NCBI GenBank assembly: GCA_947458415.1
Contig: CANGZG010000012.1
Location: 1 to 24,132, forward strand
Length of the DNA stretch: 24,132 nt
Reading direction: 5' to 3'
DNA from: Comamonadaceae bacterium
GTDB taxonomy: Bacteria; Pseudomonadota; Gammaproteobacteria; Burkholderiales; Burkholderiaceae_C
Position 1 is the first letter of the stretch, and the number at the start of each line of letters is the position of its first letter. Position numbers and translations under genes: made by a program. Shown here piece by piece: positions 1 to 7,280 of this stretch. The notes under the pieces were generated by a model, which saw nothing but the letters and a program-made list of their open reading frames with translations, was not told where the DNA came from and did no database searches.

Positions 1-642
1 GATGACGAATTTGGTTTGGAAGTCTTGCGCGGTGCCGAGGCCGGGTTGAAGACGGTCAACATGGAATTCACGGAGAAGACATCCTACAAACGCGGCGCCA
101 CCGATTTTTCTTCGCAAGTGGCGCGCATGAAATCTGCGGGTTGTGAAATGGTGGTGCTGGGCACCATCATCCGCGAAACCGTGGGCACGATTGCCGAGGC
201 GCGCAAAACCGGCTTTAATCCGCTCTTCATTGGGTCAAGCGCCGCATACACCGACTTGATACACAAATTGGGTGGCAAAGCCATGGACGGCATGTACGCG
301 ACCATGACCGTGCCGCACCCCTATTTGGATGAAGCATCCAAGCCGATTTCGTTTTGGGCCAACAAATACAAAACCAAATTTGGCGATGACCCCACGGTGT
401 TTTCCGTGTATGGCTACATCATCGTTGACGCGTTCATTCGTGGCGCCCAAAAAACCGGTCCGAATTTGACCACCGACAATTTCATCAAAGCCATGGACAC
501 CATGACTTTGCCGCCGGACATGTTTGGCGGCCCTGAAGGCAAGTTCACACCAACCCAACACCTGAGTTCTAACCGCTCGCGCCTGTCGCAAATTCAGGAT
601 GGCAGATGGAAAATCATTTCAGACTATTTCAAGTTGGACTGA
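1..642 (+). CDS. ABC transporter substrate-binding protein (Peripla_BP_6 type), 5'-truncated
   Basis: The reading frame is open from base 1, so the N-terminal lobe and signal peptide lie to the left of the window. The visible 213 residues start DDEFGLEVLRG and carry the features of branched-chain amino acid/amide-type periplasmic binding proteins: a stretch like 'TDFSSQVARMKSAGCEMVVLGT' split across the inter-lobe region, then a C-terminal lobe with PLFIGSS, a long 'FWANKYKTKFGDDPTVFS' style helix and YGYIIVDAFIRGAQKTG. Such proteins bind amino acids, amides or aromatic/aliphatic acids in the periplasm and hand them to a LivHMGF-like permease. No permease gene is visible here. It is convergent with the carboxylase operon (51-bp gap), so any link to that pathway's substrate uptake is only suggested by proximity. 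The first Leu codons (TTG) near base 16 are internal, not a start. Confidence 0.85.
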   Translation, partial: DDEFGLEVLRGAEAGLKTVNMEFTEKTSYKRGATDFSSQVARMKSAGCEMVVLGTIIRETVGTIAEARKTGFNPLFIGSSAAYTDLIHKLGGKAMDGMYATMTVPHPYLDEASKPISFWANKYKTKFGDDPTVFSVYGYIIVDAFIRGAQKTGPNLTTDNFIKAMDTMTLPPDMFGGPEGKFTPTQHLSSNRSRLSQIQDGRWKIISDYFKLD

Positions 643-693
643 GTCAATTTTCTGTTGCAGCTCTAGCGCCCACGGACTGATCACCTGACTGGG

Positions 694-2724
694 CTAAAGA
701 CTCAGCAGCACCTTTCCTTTGGCCACTTGCATGCCGTCGCTCACCGCCAATCGCGCAACCGTGCCATCCTTCGGCGCATGCAAGTGATGTTCCATCTTCA
801 TGGCTTCCATCACCAGCAACAACTGACCTGCTTTCACGGTGTCACCGGCTTGCACATGCAGCCGCACCACACGCCCGTGCATCGGTGCGCTGACTTGGTT
901 GCTGCGCAATGAATGGGAAGACGCGCTGGCTTGCAAGCGTGCGTCTTCGACCATCCATTGCTCGCCGTTGAGTTCAAGCCATAACTCGTTGCCTTGCCAG
1001 GCGTAAGTCAATGACATGGGTTGGCGGTTGATGACGTATGCCAAACGGCCTTGTGTGGCATGGGTCGAAGCAACGGTTTGTGTTTGGTCATCCAAGGCAT
1101 GCAGTGACAAATCGCTGATATGAAAGACGTCTTCTCCTTGGCTGACCCGCCAAGCATGGGATTGCATCTGCACTTGCCATGTGTGAGATTGGCCCTCTGT
1201 GCGCAGTGGAAGTTGCATCGTCATGTGTCCACTGCTGTGCCAATTCCACCAAGGTGCCGGTGGCGCCGACGCCCTCTGGCGCGGCACACATGCCACCATC
1301 AGCGCGGCGATGGCATGCAGGGGCGCGCGCGGGGCTGCCTCGGGCAAGTGGTGCAGCGCGGTGTGCAGCACCGTGGTGTCGAATAGCCCGCTGAGGAACA
1401 CATCGCTTCTGAGCACTTGCGCCAACAACTGTTTGTTGTTGGCCAACCCCAGACACACCGTGCGGTCCAATCCGTCGGCCAATGCCATGGCTGCCAATTC
1501 ACGCGTGGGCGCGTGAGCAATCAACTTGCCCAGCATGGAGTCGTAAAACGGGCTGACTGCCATGCCGCTGACCAACGCGGCGTCGCAGCGCAAGCCCGCA
1601 GGCGCTTGCCAGCAAACCAGCGTGCCGCTTTGTGGCATGTGGTTTTGCTTCGGGTCTTCTGCACACAAACGTGCTTCGATGGCATGGCCCCCACTTTCAA
1701 AACGTCGCAACACATCGTCTTGCTGCAAGGTCAGCACCTCGCCCATGGCCAAGCGAAATTGCCAAGCCACCAAGTCTTCGCCTGTCAACGCCTCGGTCAC
1801 CGGGTGTTCGACTTGCAAGCGCGTGTTCATCTCCATGAAATAAAACGCGTGTGGCTGGTCGGGGCTGGTGTCAAGCAAAAATTCGACAGTGCCTGCCCCT
1901 TGGTAGCCCACCGCGCGCGCCACTTTCACCGCGGCTTCGCCCAGTTGTCTGCGCAAGGCGGGATCCACCGCAGGCGAGGGCGCTTCTTCGATCAGCTTTT
2001 GGTGGCGGCGTTGCACCGTGCAATCGCGTTCACCCAAATGGATGACGTGGCCATGGGCATCGGCCAGCAATTGCACTTCCACATGCCTGGGTTGAAGCAA
2101 GGCGCGTTCAAGCAACAAGCGGCCATCGCCAAAGGCGGCCAGTGCTTCTTGGCTGGCGCTTTGCAAAGCGGATGACAGCGCGCTTGCTTCCCTCACCAAG
2201 CGCATGCCACGGCCACCGCCACCGGCGCTGGCCTTGACCATCAACGGAAAACCCAATGCCTGTGCTTCGTGCGCAAGCGCTGACAGATCGGTGCTGGCTT
2301 CACGCGTGCCCGGCAACACCGGCACACCGGCGTCTTGCATGTGTCGGCGTGCTTGCGCTTTGTCGCCCATGGCGCGCATCGCCGAGGGAGGAGGCCCTGT
2401 CCACACCAACCCTGCGTCTGACACGGCTTGCGCAAAGTCGGCGTTCTCTGACAAAAAACCATAGCCGGGGTGCACGGCATCGGCGCCGCTGTCTTTGGCG
2501 GCTTGCAGCAATTTCGGGATGGACAGGTAGCTGTCGACCGCTTGCTCGCCGCCAATCGCCATGGCGCTGTCGCAAGTCCGTGTGTGCGGTGAATCGCGGT
2601 CTGCATCCGAATACACCGCCACGGTTTGCAAGCCCATGGCATGCGCACTGCGAGCGACCCGCGCCACGATCTCGCCCCGGTTGGCAATCAGCACGCGATC
2701 AAACCGTCTGGGCAAGCGGGTCAT
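694..2724 (-). CDS. atuF: Biotin-dependent acyl-CoA carboxylase alpha subunit (biotin carboxylase + BCCP), probably geranyl-CoA carboxylase type
   Basis: A 676-residue protein. Residues 8-110 are the biotin carboxylase N-domain (VLIANRGEIVARV). The ATP-grasp domain has the glycine-rich loop KASAGGGGRGMRLV (164-177) and the active-site stretch EMNTRLQVEHPVTE (298-311). The C-terminus is a biotinyl domain with VMEAMKMEHH, whose central Lys (about 643) should be biotinylated. It charges biotin with CO2 at the cost of ATP and passes it to the beta subunit encoded upstream. ATG at 2724 is chosen because it overlaps the upstream hydratase stop (ATGA); an earlier in-frame TTG at 2736 only adds MDPP. 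It is last in the SDR-CT-ACAD-ECH-BC operon. Sequence alone cannot separate methylcrotonyl- from geranyl-CoA carboxylase; the symbol rests on operon order. Confidence 0.9.
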   Translation of the reverse strand: MTRLPRRFDRVLIANRGEIVARVARSAHAMGLQTVAVYSDADRDSPHTRTCDSAMAIGGEQAVDSYLSIPKLLQAAKDSGADAVHPGYGFLSENADFAQAVSDAGLVWTGPPPSAMRAMGDKAQARRHMQDAGVPVLPGTREASTDLSALAHEAQALGFPLMVKASAGGGGRGMRLVREASALSSALQSASQEALAAFGDGRLLLERALLQPRHVEVQLLADAHGHVIHLGERDCTVQRRHQKLIEEAPSPAVDPALRRQLGEAAVKVARAVGYQGAGTVEFLLDTSPDQPHAFYFMEMNTRLQVEHPVTEALTGEDLVAWQFRLAMGEVLTLQQDDVLRRFESGGHAIEARLCAEDPKQNHMPQSGTLVCWQAPAGLRCDAALVSGMAVSPFYDSMLGKLIAHAPTRELAAMALADGLDRTVCLGLANNKQLLAQVLRSDVFLSGLFDTTVLHTALHHLPEAAPRAPLHAIAALMVACVPRQRASAPPAPWWNWHSSGHMTMQLPLRTEGQSHTWQVQMQSHAWRVSQGEDVFHISDLSLHALDDQTQTVASTHATQGRLAYVINRQPMSLTYAWQGNELWLELNGEQWMVEDARLQASASSHSLRSNQVSAPMHGRVVRLHVQAGDTVKAGQLLLVMEAMKMEHHLHAPKDGTVARLAVSDGMQVAKGKVLLSL

Positions 2725-3506
2725 GGGCGGGTCCAATCAGGGGAACGTTTGGCTTGTCGTGCGGCCAAACCTTCTGCTGCCGTGCCGCTCCTCAGGCTGG
2801 CGGCAAATTGCTGGGCAGCAAAGTCCAAAGTGCTGTTGAGCGAATCAGCGGCTTGACCTTTGCGCAACAGTTGCACCGTTGCCCGCAACGCGGCGGGTTC
2901 TGCTCGCTGCCAGTGGGCTTGCCATGCTTGCAAGCCGGTGTCCACGTCTTGCAACAGTTCATCGATCAACCCATGTTCAAAAGCTTGCAAAGCATTCAAG
3001 CGCTGTGTTTGCACCATCAATTGCATGCTGCGCGATGTGCCCAAGCGCCTTTGCAAGAATGGCGCAATTTGCGCGGGTGGCAAGCCCAAGCTCAATTCCG
3101 GCGTGCCAAAGCTGGCGGTGTGGTCGGCCAACACCCAGTCGCAAACCGCTGCCAACCCGCAACCACCGCCCATGGCCGCGCCTTGCACCACGGCCAATGT
3201 CATCACGTCGCTGCGCTGCAGTTGTTGCAGCAAGAGACCGAACGCGCGGTTGGCTGTGGCAATCGGGTCGATGCCTTGAGACGGGGCGGGCGTGGCCATC
3301 ATGTCTTGAAAACTGCTGAAGTCACCACCCGCACAAAAATGGCCATCTGCACCCCGCAACACCAACGCGCGAACAGTGGTGTCGGAGGCCATGCTGTGCA
3401 CCGTGGTGTGAATGGTTTGCACCATGTCAGCGGTCAATGCGTTGCGGGTTGCCGGTGCGTCCAGCCAGAGGGTCCAGTGGGTGGGGTGTTTGTCGACGCG
3501 GATCAT
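2721..3506 (-). CDS. atuE: Enoyl-CoA hydratase/isomerase family protein, probable isohexenylglutaconyl-CoA hydratase
   Basis: A 261-residue crotonase-fold protein. It shows the oxyanion-hole segments (HFCAGGDFSSF near 56-66 and GAAMGGGCG at 109-117) and the downstream acid in FGTPELSLG (E137). The first catalytic Glu of classical enoyl-CoA hydratases (GGGxE) is replaced by Gly117 (GGGCG). From memory, bacterial methylglutaconyl-CoA-type hydratases also carry Gly there, which agrees with a 3-methyl-branched glutaconyl-CoA substrate. It lies 7 bp after the acyl-CoA dehydrogenase stop and overlaps the carboxylase alpha subunit start by 4 bp, implying translational coupling. Proposed role: hydration of the carboxylated, unsaturated acyl-CoA made by the carboxylase. 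The pathway assignment is inferred from gene order; the fold assignment is secure. Confidence 0.85.
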   Translation of the reverse strand: MIRVDKHPTHWTLWLDAPATRNALTADMVQTIHTTVHSMASDTTVRALVLRGADGHFCAGGDFSSFQDMMATPAPSQGIDPIATANRAFGLLLQQLQRSDVMTLAVVQGAAMGGGCGLAAVCDWVLADHTASFGTPELSLGLPPAQIAPFLQRRLGTSRSMQLMVQTQRLNALQAFEHGLIDELLQDVDTGLQAWQAHWQRAEPAALRATVQLLRKGQAADSLNSTLDFAAQQFAASLRSGTAAEGLAARQAKRSPDWTRP

Positions 3507-3513
3507 GGCAGGT

Positions 3514-4668
3514 TCAGCGTTGGGCAGGCAAGGTGTGCATGTGTTTGCTGATGATGCCCAGCATCACTTCATCGGCACCGCCACCGATGGAGGCCAATCT
3601 GCCATCGCGGTACAAACGTGACACTGGGTTGTCCCAGGTATAGCCCATGCCACCCCAATATTGCAAACAAGCATCTGGCACGCTGCGCAGCAAACGGCCT
3701 GCTTTGAGTTTGGCCATGGAAGCCCATTCGGTCACGTCTTTGCCTTCGATGTAATGCTGGGTCGCCAAATAGGTCAGGGCACGCAGACATTCGACCTCGG
3801 TTTTCAGTTCAGCCAAAGTGAAATGCACCACTTGGTTGTCCAGTACCGGTTTGCCAAAGGCTTGTCTTTCGCGTGTGTAGTCGATGGTTTGGTCGATGCA
3901 GTTCATCAACATTTGGATCGCATTGGCAGCGGCCCACAAGCGCTCCTCTTGAAATTGCATCATTTGGTAAGTGAAGCCCATGCCTTCCTCGCCAATGCGG
4001 TTGCGTTGCGGCACCCTCACATCGTCGAAATGGATGACGCCTGTGTCGCTGGCCATCATGCCGATCTTGCGAATTTTTTTGGCGCGGGTGATGCCCGGTG
4101 TGTTCATCGGGACGATGATCAGGCTTTTGTTTTTGTGCGCCGAACCCTCGCTGGTGTTGGCGAGCAAACACATCCAATCGGCTTGCAAACTGTTGGTGAT
4201 CCACATCTTGCCGCCGTTGATGATGTAGTCGTCGCCGTCTTTGCGAGCCGTGGTTTTGATGGCTGACACATCAGAGCCGGCATGTGGCTCTGACACGCCG
4301 ATGCATGCCACGGCTTTGCCGCTGATGGCGGGTGCCAGAAATTCTTCGCACAACGCGGCTGACCCAAACCGAGCCAACGCGGGTGTGGCCATGTCGGTTT
4401 GCACACCGATGGCCATGGGCAACGCGCCACAACCCATGTGACCCAAGGCCTCGGCCATGACCACGCTGTACGAATAGTCGAGCCCACTGCCACCGTAGGC
4501 TTCGGGTTTGGTCAGCCCCAAATAACCCAATGCACCCAGTTTGGCAAACACCTCGTGCGCGGGGAAGATTTCAGCGGCTTCCCATTCGTCCACATGCGGG
4601 TTGATTTCGTCATCGATGAAGCGCTTGAGGTTGCGCTTGAGCTCTTCGTGTTCATGGGTGAATTGCAT
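3514..4668 (-). CDS. atuD: Acyl-CoA dehydrogenase, probable citronellyl-CoA dehydrogenase
   Basis: A 384-residue flavoprotein of normal family length. It has the N-terminal helical domain (MQFTHEHEEL..INPHVDEWE), the FAD-binding beta domain with GVSEPHAGSD and NGGKMWITN, and the C-terminal helical domain with RQAFGKPVLDNQ, QYWGGMGYTWDNP and IGGGADEVML; the acid in GADE (about E367) sits where the family places one of its catalytic bases. It oxidises acyl-CoA to trans-2-enoyl-CoA and passes electrons to ETF. The wording of the N-terminus and the GGGADEVML end match what I remember of P. aeruginosa AtuD (citronellyl-CoA to geranyl-CoA). ATG 4668 is chosen over the open frame upstream (to 4803), which would overlap the carboxyltransferase gene and reads as low-complexity sequence. 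The gap to the upstream gene is 19 bp. Confidence 0.88.
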   Translation of the reverse strand: MQFTHEHEELKRNLKRFIDDEINPHVDEWEAAEIFPAHEVFAKLGALGYLGLTKPEAYGGSGLDYSYSVVMAEALGHMGCGALPMAIGVQTDMATPALARFGSAALCEEFLAPAISGKAVACIGVSEPHAGSDVSAIKTTARKDGDDYIINGGKMWITNSLQADWMCLLANTSEGSAHKNKSLIIVPMNTPGITRAKKIRKIGMMASDTGVIHFDDVRVPQRNRIGEEGMGFTYQMMQFQEERLWAAANAIQMLMNCIDQTIDYTRERQAFGKPVLDNQVVHFTLAELKTEVECLRALTYLATQHYIEGKDVTEWASMAKLKAGRLLRSVPDACLQYWGGMGYTWDNPVSRLYRDGRLASIGGGADEVMLGIISKHMHTLPAQR

Positions 4669-4687
4669 GGGGACTCCGACAAAACTT

Positions 4688-6274
4688 TCAAGTGCGGGAC
4701 ACGCCGTATTGCATGGGGCGCAGCGTGCGTTGCTCGGCTTGCTTGCACAGCGACAGTGTGAGCGACAGCACCTGTCGGGTGTCGCGCGGGTCGATGACGG
4801 CATCGTCCAACAACAGACCCGAGGTGTAGAAAGCGCTCATTTGCCGCTCAAAGGTGTTGACGATGGTTTGTTTCAGCGCGTCGCGTTTCTGCGTGTCGAG
4901 CGCCGTGCCTTTGCGCGCAGCGGCTTCTTCCATGACGATGCCCATGGTGTCAGCGGCTTGTTGTGGTCCCATCACCGCCGTGCGCGCGTTGGGCCAACTG
5001 AACACAAACCTCGGACCAAATGCGCGGCCACACATGCCATAGTTGCCCGCGCCAAACGACGCACCGCAAACCACGGTGATTTGCGCGACACGCGCATTGG
5101 ACAAGGCTTGTATTTGTTTGGAGCCGTGCTTGATCATGCCTGCATGCTCGGCCTCTTTTCCCACCATGAAGCCCGTGGTGTTGTGCAGCCAAACCAAGGG
5201 GACACCGGTTTGGTCACAGGTTTGAATGAAATGCGTGATCTTGTTGCTGCCCGCCGGGTCCAGCGGCCCGTTGTTGCTGATGATGCCCACGCGGTGGCCG
5301 CCAATCGATGCTTGAACGCAGACACTGGCTGGACCGAAATCGGGTTTGAACGCCAAAAAATGCGAGCCATCGACAAGGTGTTCGATCACACGCAACATGT
5401 CGACCGGGCGTTTGGGGTCGGCAGAGAAAAAGTCCAACAAACCGTCTGAAGGCAAAGTGGGCGCGGTGCCTTGTGGCCAAGGGTTGTGTGGGCTGGGTTG
5501 CCAACCCCAATGAGCCACCACTTGGCGCGCGATACCGAGGGCATGCGCGTCGTCTTCGGCCACATGTTCCACCAGACCGGACACGCTCGCGTGCATGTCG
5601 GTGCCACCCAAGGTTTCGTCGTCTGCGATTTCACCGGTGGCCGCTTTGAGCAACGGCGGGCCCGCCAAAAACGCACGGCCTCTGCCGCGCACCATGATCA
5701 CCTGATCTGCCAAACCGGTCATGTACGCGCCACCTGCGGTGGATGAGCCATGCACCACTGACAGCACCGGAATGCCGGCCGCAGACAAACGCGCGAGGCC
5801 ATGAAAATTGCCCCCGCCCAACACAAATTGTTCGACCTTGTATTTCAACAAATTGGCACCGGCCGATTCGACCAAATGCACAAAAGGCAATTTGTTTTGC
5901 AGTGCAATCGCTTGGGCGCGTTGGAATTTTTCGATGCCCAGCGCTTGCAACGCACCTGCATCAATGCCTGAATCGTCAGCGACCAACATCACCCAAGTGC
6001 CTGACACCATGCCAATGCCGACAATCGCCCCGCCGCCAGGCACCGATAACGCGGGGTCAGGTAAATCTTGCAACCAGCCTGCCAAGGTCGAGAGTTCCAA
6101 CCAAGGGGTGCCGGGGTCAAGCAAGCGCGCAACCCGCTCGCGTGGCAGCAACTGTCCACGCTGGGTGAACAAGGGCTCGGCTTGTGCGCTTCGCTCGCGT
6201 GTACGCGCTTCAATTTGACGCAATTCAGCGATCAAACCCAATTGGTATTCTCGGGGCGAGAGCGACGCGCTCAT
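4688..6274 (-). CDS. atuC: Acyl-CoA carboxylase beta subunit (carboxyltransferase), probably geranyl-CoA carboxylase type
   Basis: A 528-residue carboxyltransferase, the usual length for MCC/GCC beta subunits. The N-domain has the acyl-CoA/oxyanion motif SSTAGGAYMTG (177-187) after the helix GGGNFHGLARLSAAG. The C-domain has GASFGAGNYGMCGRAFGPR (404-422) and the SWPNARTAVMGPQQAA stretch. It transfers CO2 from carboxybiotin on the alpha subunit (encoded last in the operon) to the gamma carbon of a beta-methyl-unsaturated acyl-CoA. ATG 6274 overlaps the SDR stop (ATGA); the longer open frame to 6799 is antisense-like sequence inside the SDR gene. In published GCC/MCC structural comparisons a Gly in GCC replaces an MCC Phe in the substrate pocket. 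I could not place that residue with certainty, so GCC rather than MCC is inferred from gene order. Confidence 0.9.
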   Translation of the reverse strand: MSASLSPREYQLGLIAELRQIEARTRERSAQAEPLFTQRGQLLPRERVARLLDPGTPWLELSTLAGWLQDLPDPALSVPGGGAIVGIGMVSGTWVMLVADDSGIDAGALQALGIEKFQRAQAIALQNKLPFVHLVESAGANLLKYKVEQFVLGGGNFHGLARLSAAGIPVLSVVHGSSTAGGAYMTGLADQVIMVRGRGRAFLAGPPLLKAATGEIADDETLGGTDMHASVSGLVEHVAEDDAHALGIARQVVAHWGWQPSPHNPWPQGTAPTLPSDGLLDFFSADPKRPVDMLRVIEHLVDGSHFLAFKPDFGPASVCVQASIGGHRVGIISNNGPLDPAGSNKITHFIQTCDQTGVPLVWLHNTTGFMVGKEAEHAGMIKHGSKQIQALSNARVAQITVVCGASFGAGNYGMCGRAFGPRFVFSWPNARTAVMGPQQAADTMGIVMEEAAARKGTALDTQKRDALKQTIVNTFERQMSAFYTSGLLLDDAVIDPRDTRQVLSLTLSLCKQAEQRTLRPMQYGVSRT

Positions 6275-7140
6275 GCAACATCCTTGTTCAACACCTGGGG
6301 TGTTTGGGCCAAATGAAAACCATTGAATGCCAGGTTGGTTTTGCCTGTGCCCACTTGCGGCCAAATCCGTTTGGCGTTTGGCGCGGCGCCGTCCACGCGC
6401 AAACAAGCGCCAGAGATGAACGCGGCTGCGGGAGACAACAAAAACACAATGGCCGCTGCCACTTCGCTTTCGGTACCGATGCGCTGCAACGGCACCAAGC
6501 GGTGCATGTTTTGAATCATGTCGGCCATCTCGGGCGGGTAGTTGTCCATGCCACTGGAAGCGATCCAACCGGGCGCGATGGCGTTGCAGCGCACCGGTCC
6601 CCATTCCAGCGCGGCGGTCTCGGTGAAATTGAGCATGCCAGCGCGCGCCGCGCCAGAGTGACCCATGCCGGGCATGCCCAGCCACATGTCGGCGATCACA
6701 TTCACGATCGCGCCACCTTGCGCTTGCATCCATTGTGTGTAGCACTCGCGTGCCATCAAAAAACCGCCGGTGAGGTTGGTGCGCACCACCGCGTCCCAAC
6801 CTTTGGCCTTGATGTGTGCCAGCGGCGAAGCGAATTGGCCACCCGCGTTGTTCACCAAACCATCGATGCGGCCATGGGTTTGCAAAATCTGTGTGATGGT
6901 GGGTTTGACCTGGTCTTCTTCGCGGATGTCACACACATGGGCAGAGGCCATGCCACCGACGTCCTGGATTTCTTGGGTCACGCGTTCGAGTTTGGCGGGG
7001 TTTCTGCCAACCAACGCCACACGCGCGCCCAACGCAGACAATTCGTGAGCGGTGCAGCGGCCAATGCCAGAACCGCCGCCGGTCACGACAACCACTTGCT
7101 CGTTGAACAGGCCAGCACGAAAAATAGATTGGTAGGTCAT
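6271..7140 (-). CDS. atuB: SDR-family oxidoreductase with non-canonical active site, AtuB-like
   Basis: A 289-residue Rossmann-fold protein with the NAD(P) motif TGGGSGIG (20-27), a DIRE cofactor/adenine-ring segment (71-74) and NNAG (97-100). At the usual YxxxK position it reads HSGAAR (161-166), so the classical Tyr-Lys pair is absent. The same HSGAAR string is, from memory, seen in peroxisomal trans-2-enoyl-CoA reductase-like SDRs. It is the first gene of the operon. AtuB homologues are commonly named citronellol/citronellal dehydrogenase, but the active site suggests an enoyl- or dienoyl-CoA reductase-like activity instead. ATG 7140 is chosen; no clear Shine-Dalgarno precedes it. A TTG at 7173 in frame would start inside the palindrome at 7167-7181 and is less likely. 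Confidence 0.85.
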   Translation of the reverse strand: MTYQSIFRAGLFNEQVVVVTGGGSGIGRCTAHELSALGARVALVGRNPAKLERVTQEIQDVGGMASAHVCDIREEDQVKPTITQILQTHGRIDGLVNNAGGQFASPLAHIKAKGWDAVVRTNLTGGFLMARECYTQWMQAQGGAIVNVIADMWLGMPGMGHSGAARAGMLNFTETAALEWGPVRCNAIAPGWIASSGMDNYPPEMADMIQNMHRLVPLQRIGTESEVAAAIVFLLSPAAAFISGACLRVDGAAPNAKRIWPQVGTGKTNLAFNGFHLAQTPQVLNKDVA

Positions 7141-7166
7141 GCGACATTCATCGTAGTCGAGGAAAG

Positions 7167-7181
7167 CTGACAAGTTGTCAG
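7167..7181. promoter_or_regulatory. Palindrome 1, candidate operator
   Basis: CTGACAA-G-TTGTCAG is a perfect inverted repeat with 7-nt arms and a 1-nt centre. It lies just upstream of the SDR start, where a repressor would block transcription of the minus-strand operon. The size and symmetry suit a TetR-family dimer, but no regulator gene is present here to pair it with. Confidence 0.5.
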
Positions 7182-7188
7182 TTTATTC

Positions 7189-7204
7189 AAGCAAGCACTT
7201 GCTT
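7189..7204. promoter_or_regulatory. Palindrome 2, candidate operator overlapping the thiolase -35 box
   Basis: AAGCAAG-CA-CTTGCTT is a perfect inverted repeat with 7-nt arms and a 2-nt centre. Its last six bases are the candidate -35 element of the thiolase promoter. Its centre is about 22 bp from the centre of the first palindrome, roughly two helical turns, so two dimers could bind on the same face of the DNA. The sequence differs from palindrome 1, so two different regulators are also possible. Confidence 0.5.
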
Positions 7205-7269
7205 TGTCACTTTAGGCTGTTGATAATCAAGCGTCAATTCAGGGCTTACCCTTGAAGCCATCCACACAC

Positions 7270-7275
7270 AGGAGA
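7270..7275 (+). promoter_or_regulatory. Ribosome binding site of the thiolase gene
   Basis: AGGAGA ends 5 nt before the ATG at 7281, a strong Shine-Dalgarno that fixes the start. It contrasts with the divergent SDR gene, which has no clear one. Confidence 0.75.
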
Positions 7276-7280
7276 AATTC

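Larger units (their letters stand above)
7141..7280. promoter_or_regulatory. Divergent promoter region between the carboxylase operon and the thiolase operon
   Basis: A 140-bp non-coding interval separates the two divergent operons. On the plus strand TTGCTT (7199-7204) and GATAAT (7222-7227) are 17 bp apart, a plausible sigma70 promoter (weak -35, good -10) for the thiolase gene. On the minus strand TAAACT (complement of 7180-7185), with GTGACA 19 bp upstream of it (complement of 7205-7210), is a weaker candidate for the SDR operon. Two perfect palindromes lie between and over these elements, suggesting joint control by a ligand-responsive repressor. Confidence 0.6.

Noticed and set aside
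1624..2175. Plus-strand open frame inside the biotin carboxylase gene
   Set aside because: It is antisense to a well-supported gene and has no recognisable domain.
694..4668. Leucine catabolism (liu) cluster
   Set aside because: The families fit, but the gene order differs from liu, there is no lyase, and an SDR leads the operon; kept only as an alternative.
4669..4803. N-terminal extension of the acyl-CoA dehydrogenase frame
   Set aside because: It overlaps the carboxyltransferase 3' end and has no family similarity; MQFTHEHEEL is the normal start.
6275..6799. N-terminal extension of the carboxyltransferase frame
   Set aside because: It lies inside the SDR gene in another frame, and the ATGA overlap at 6274 gives the normal family start.
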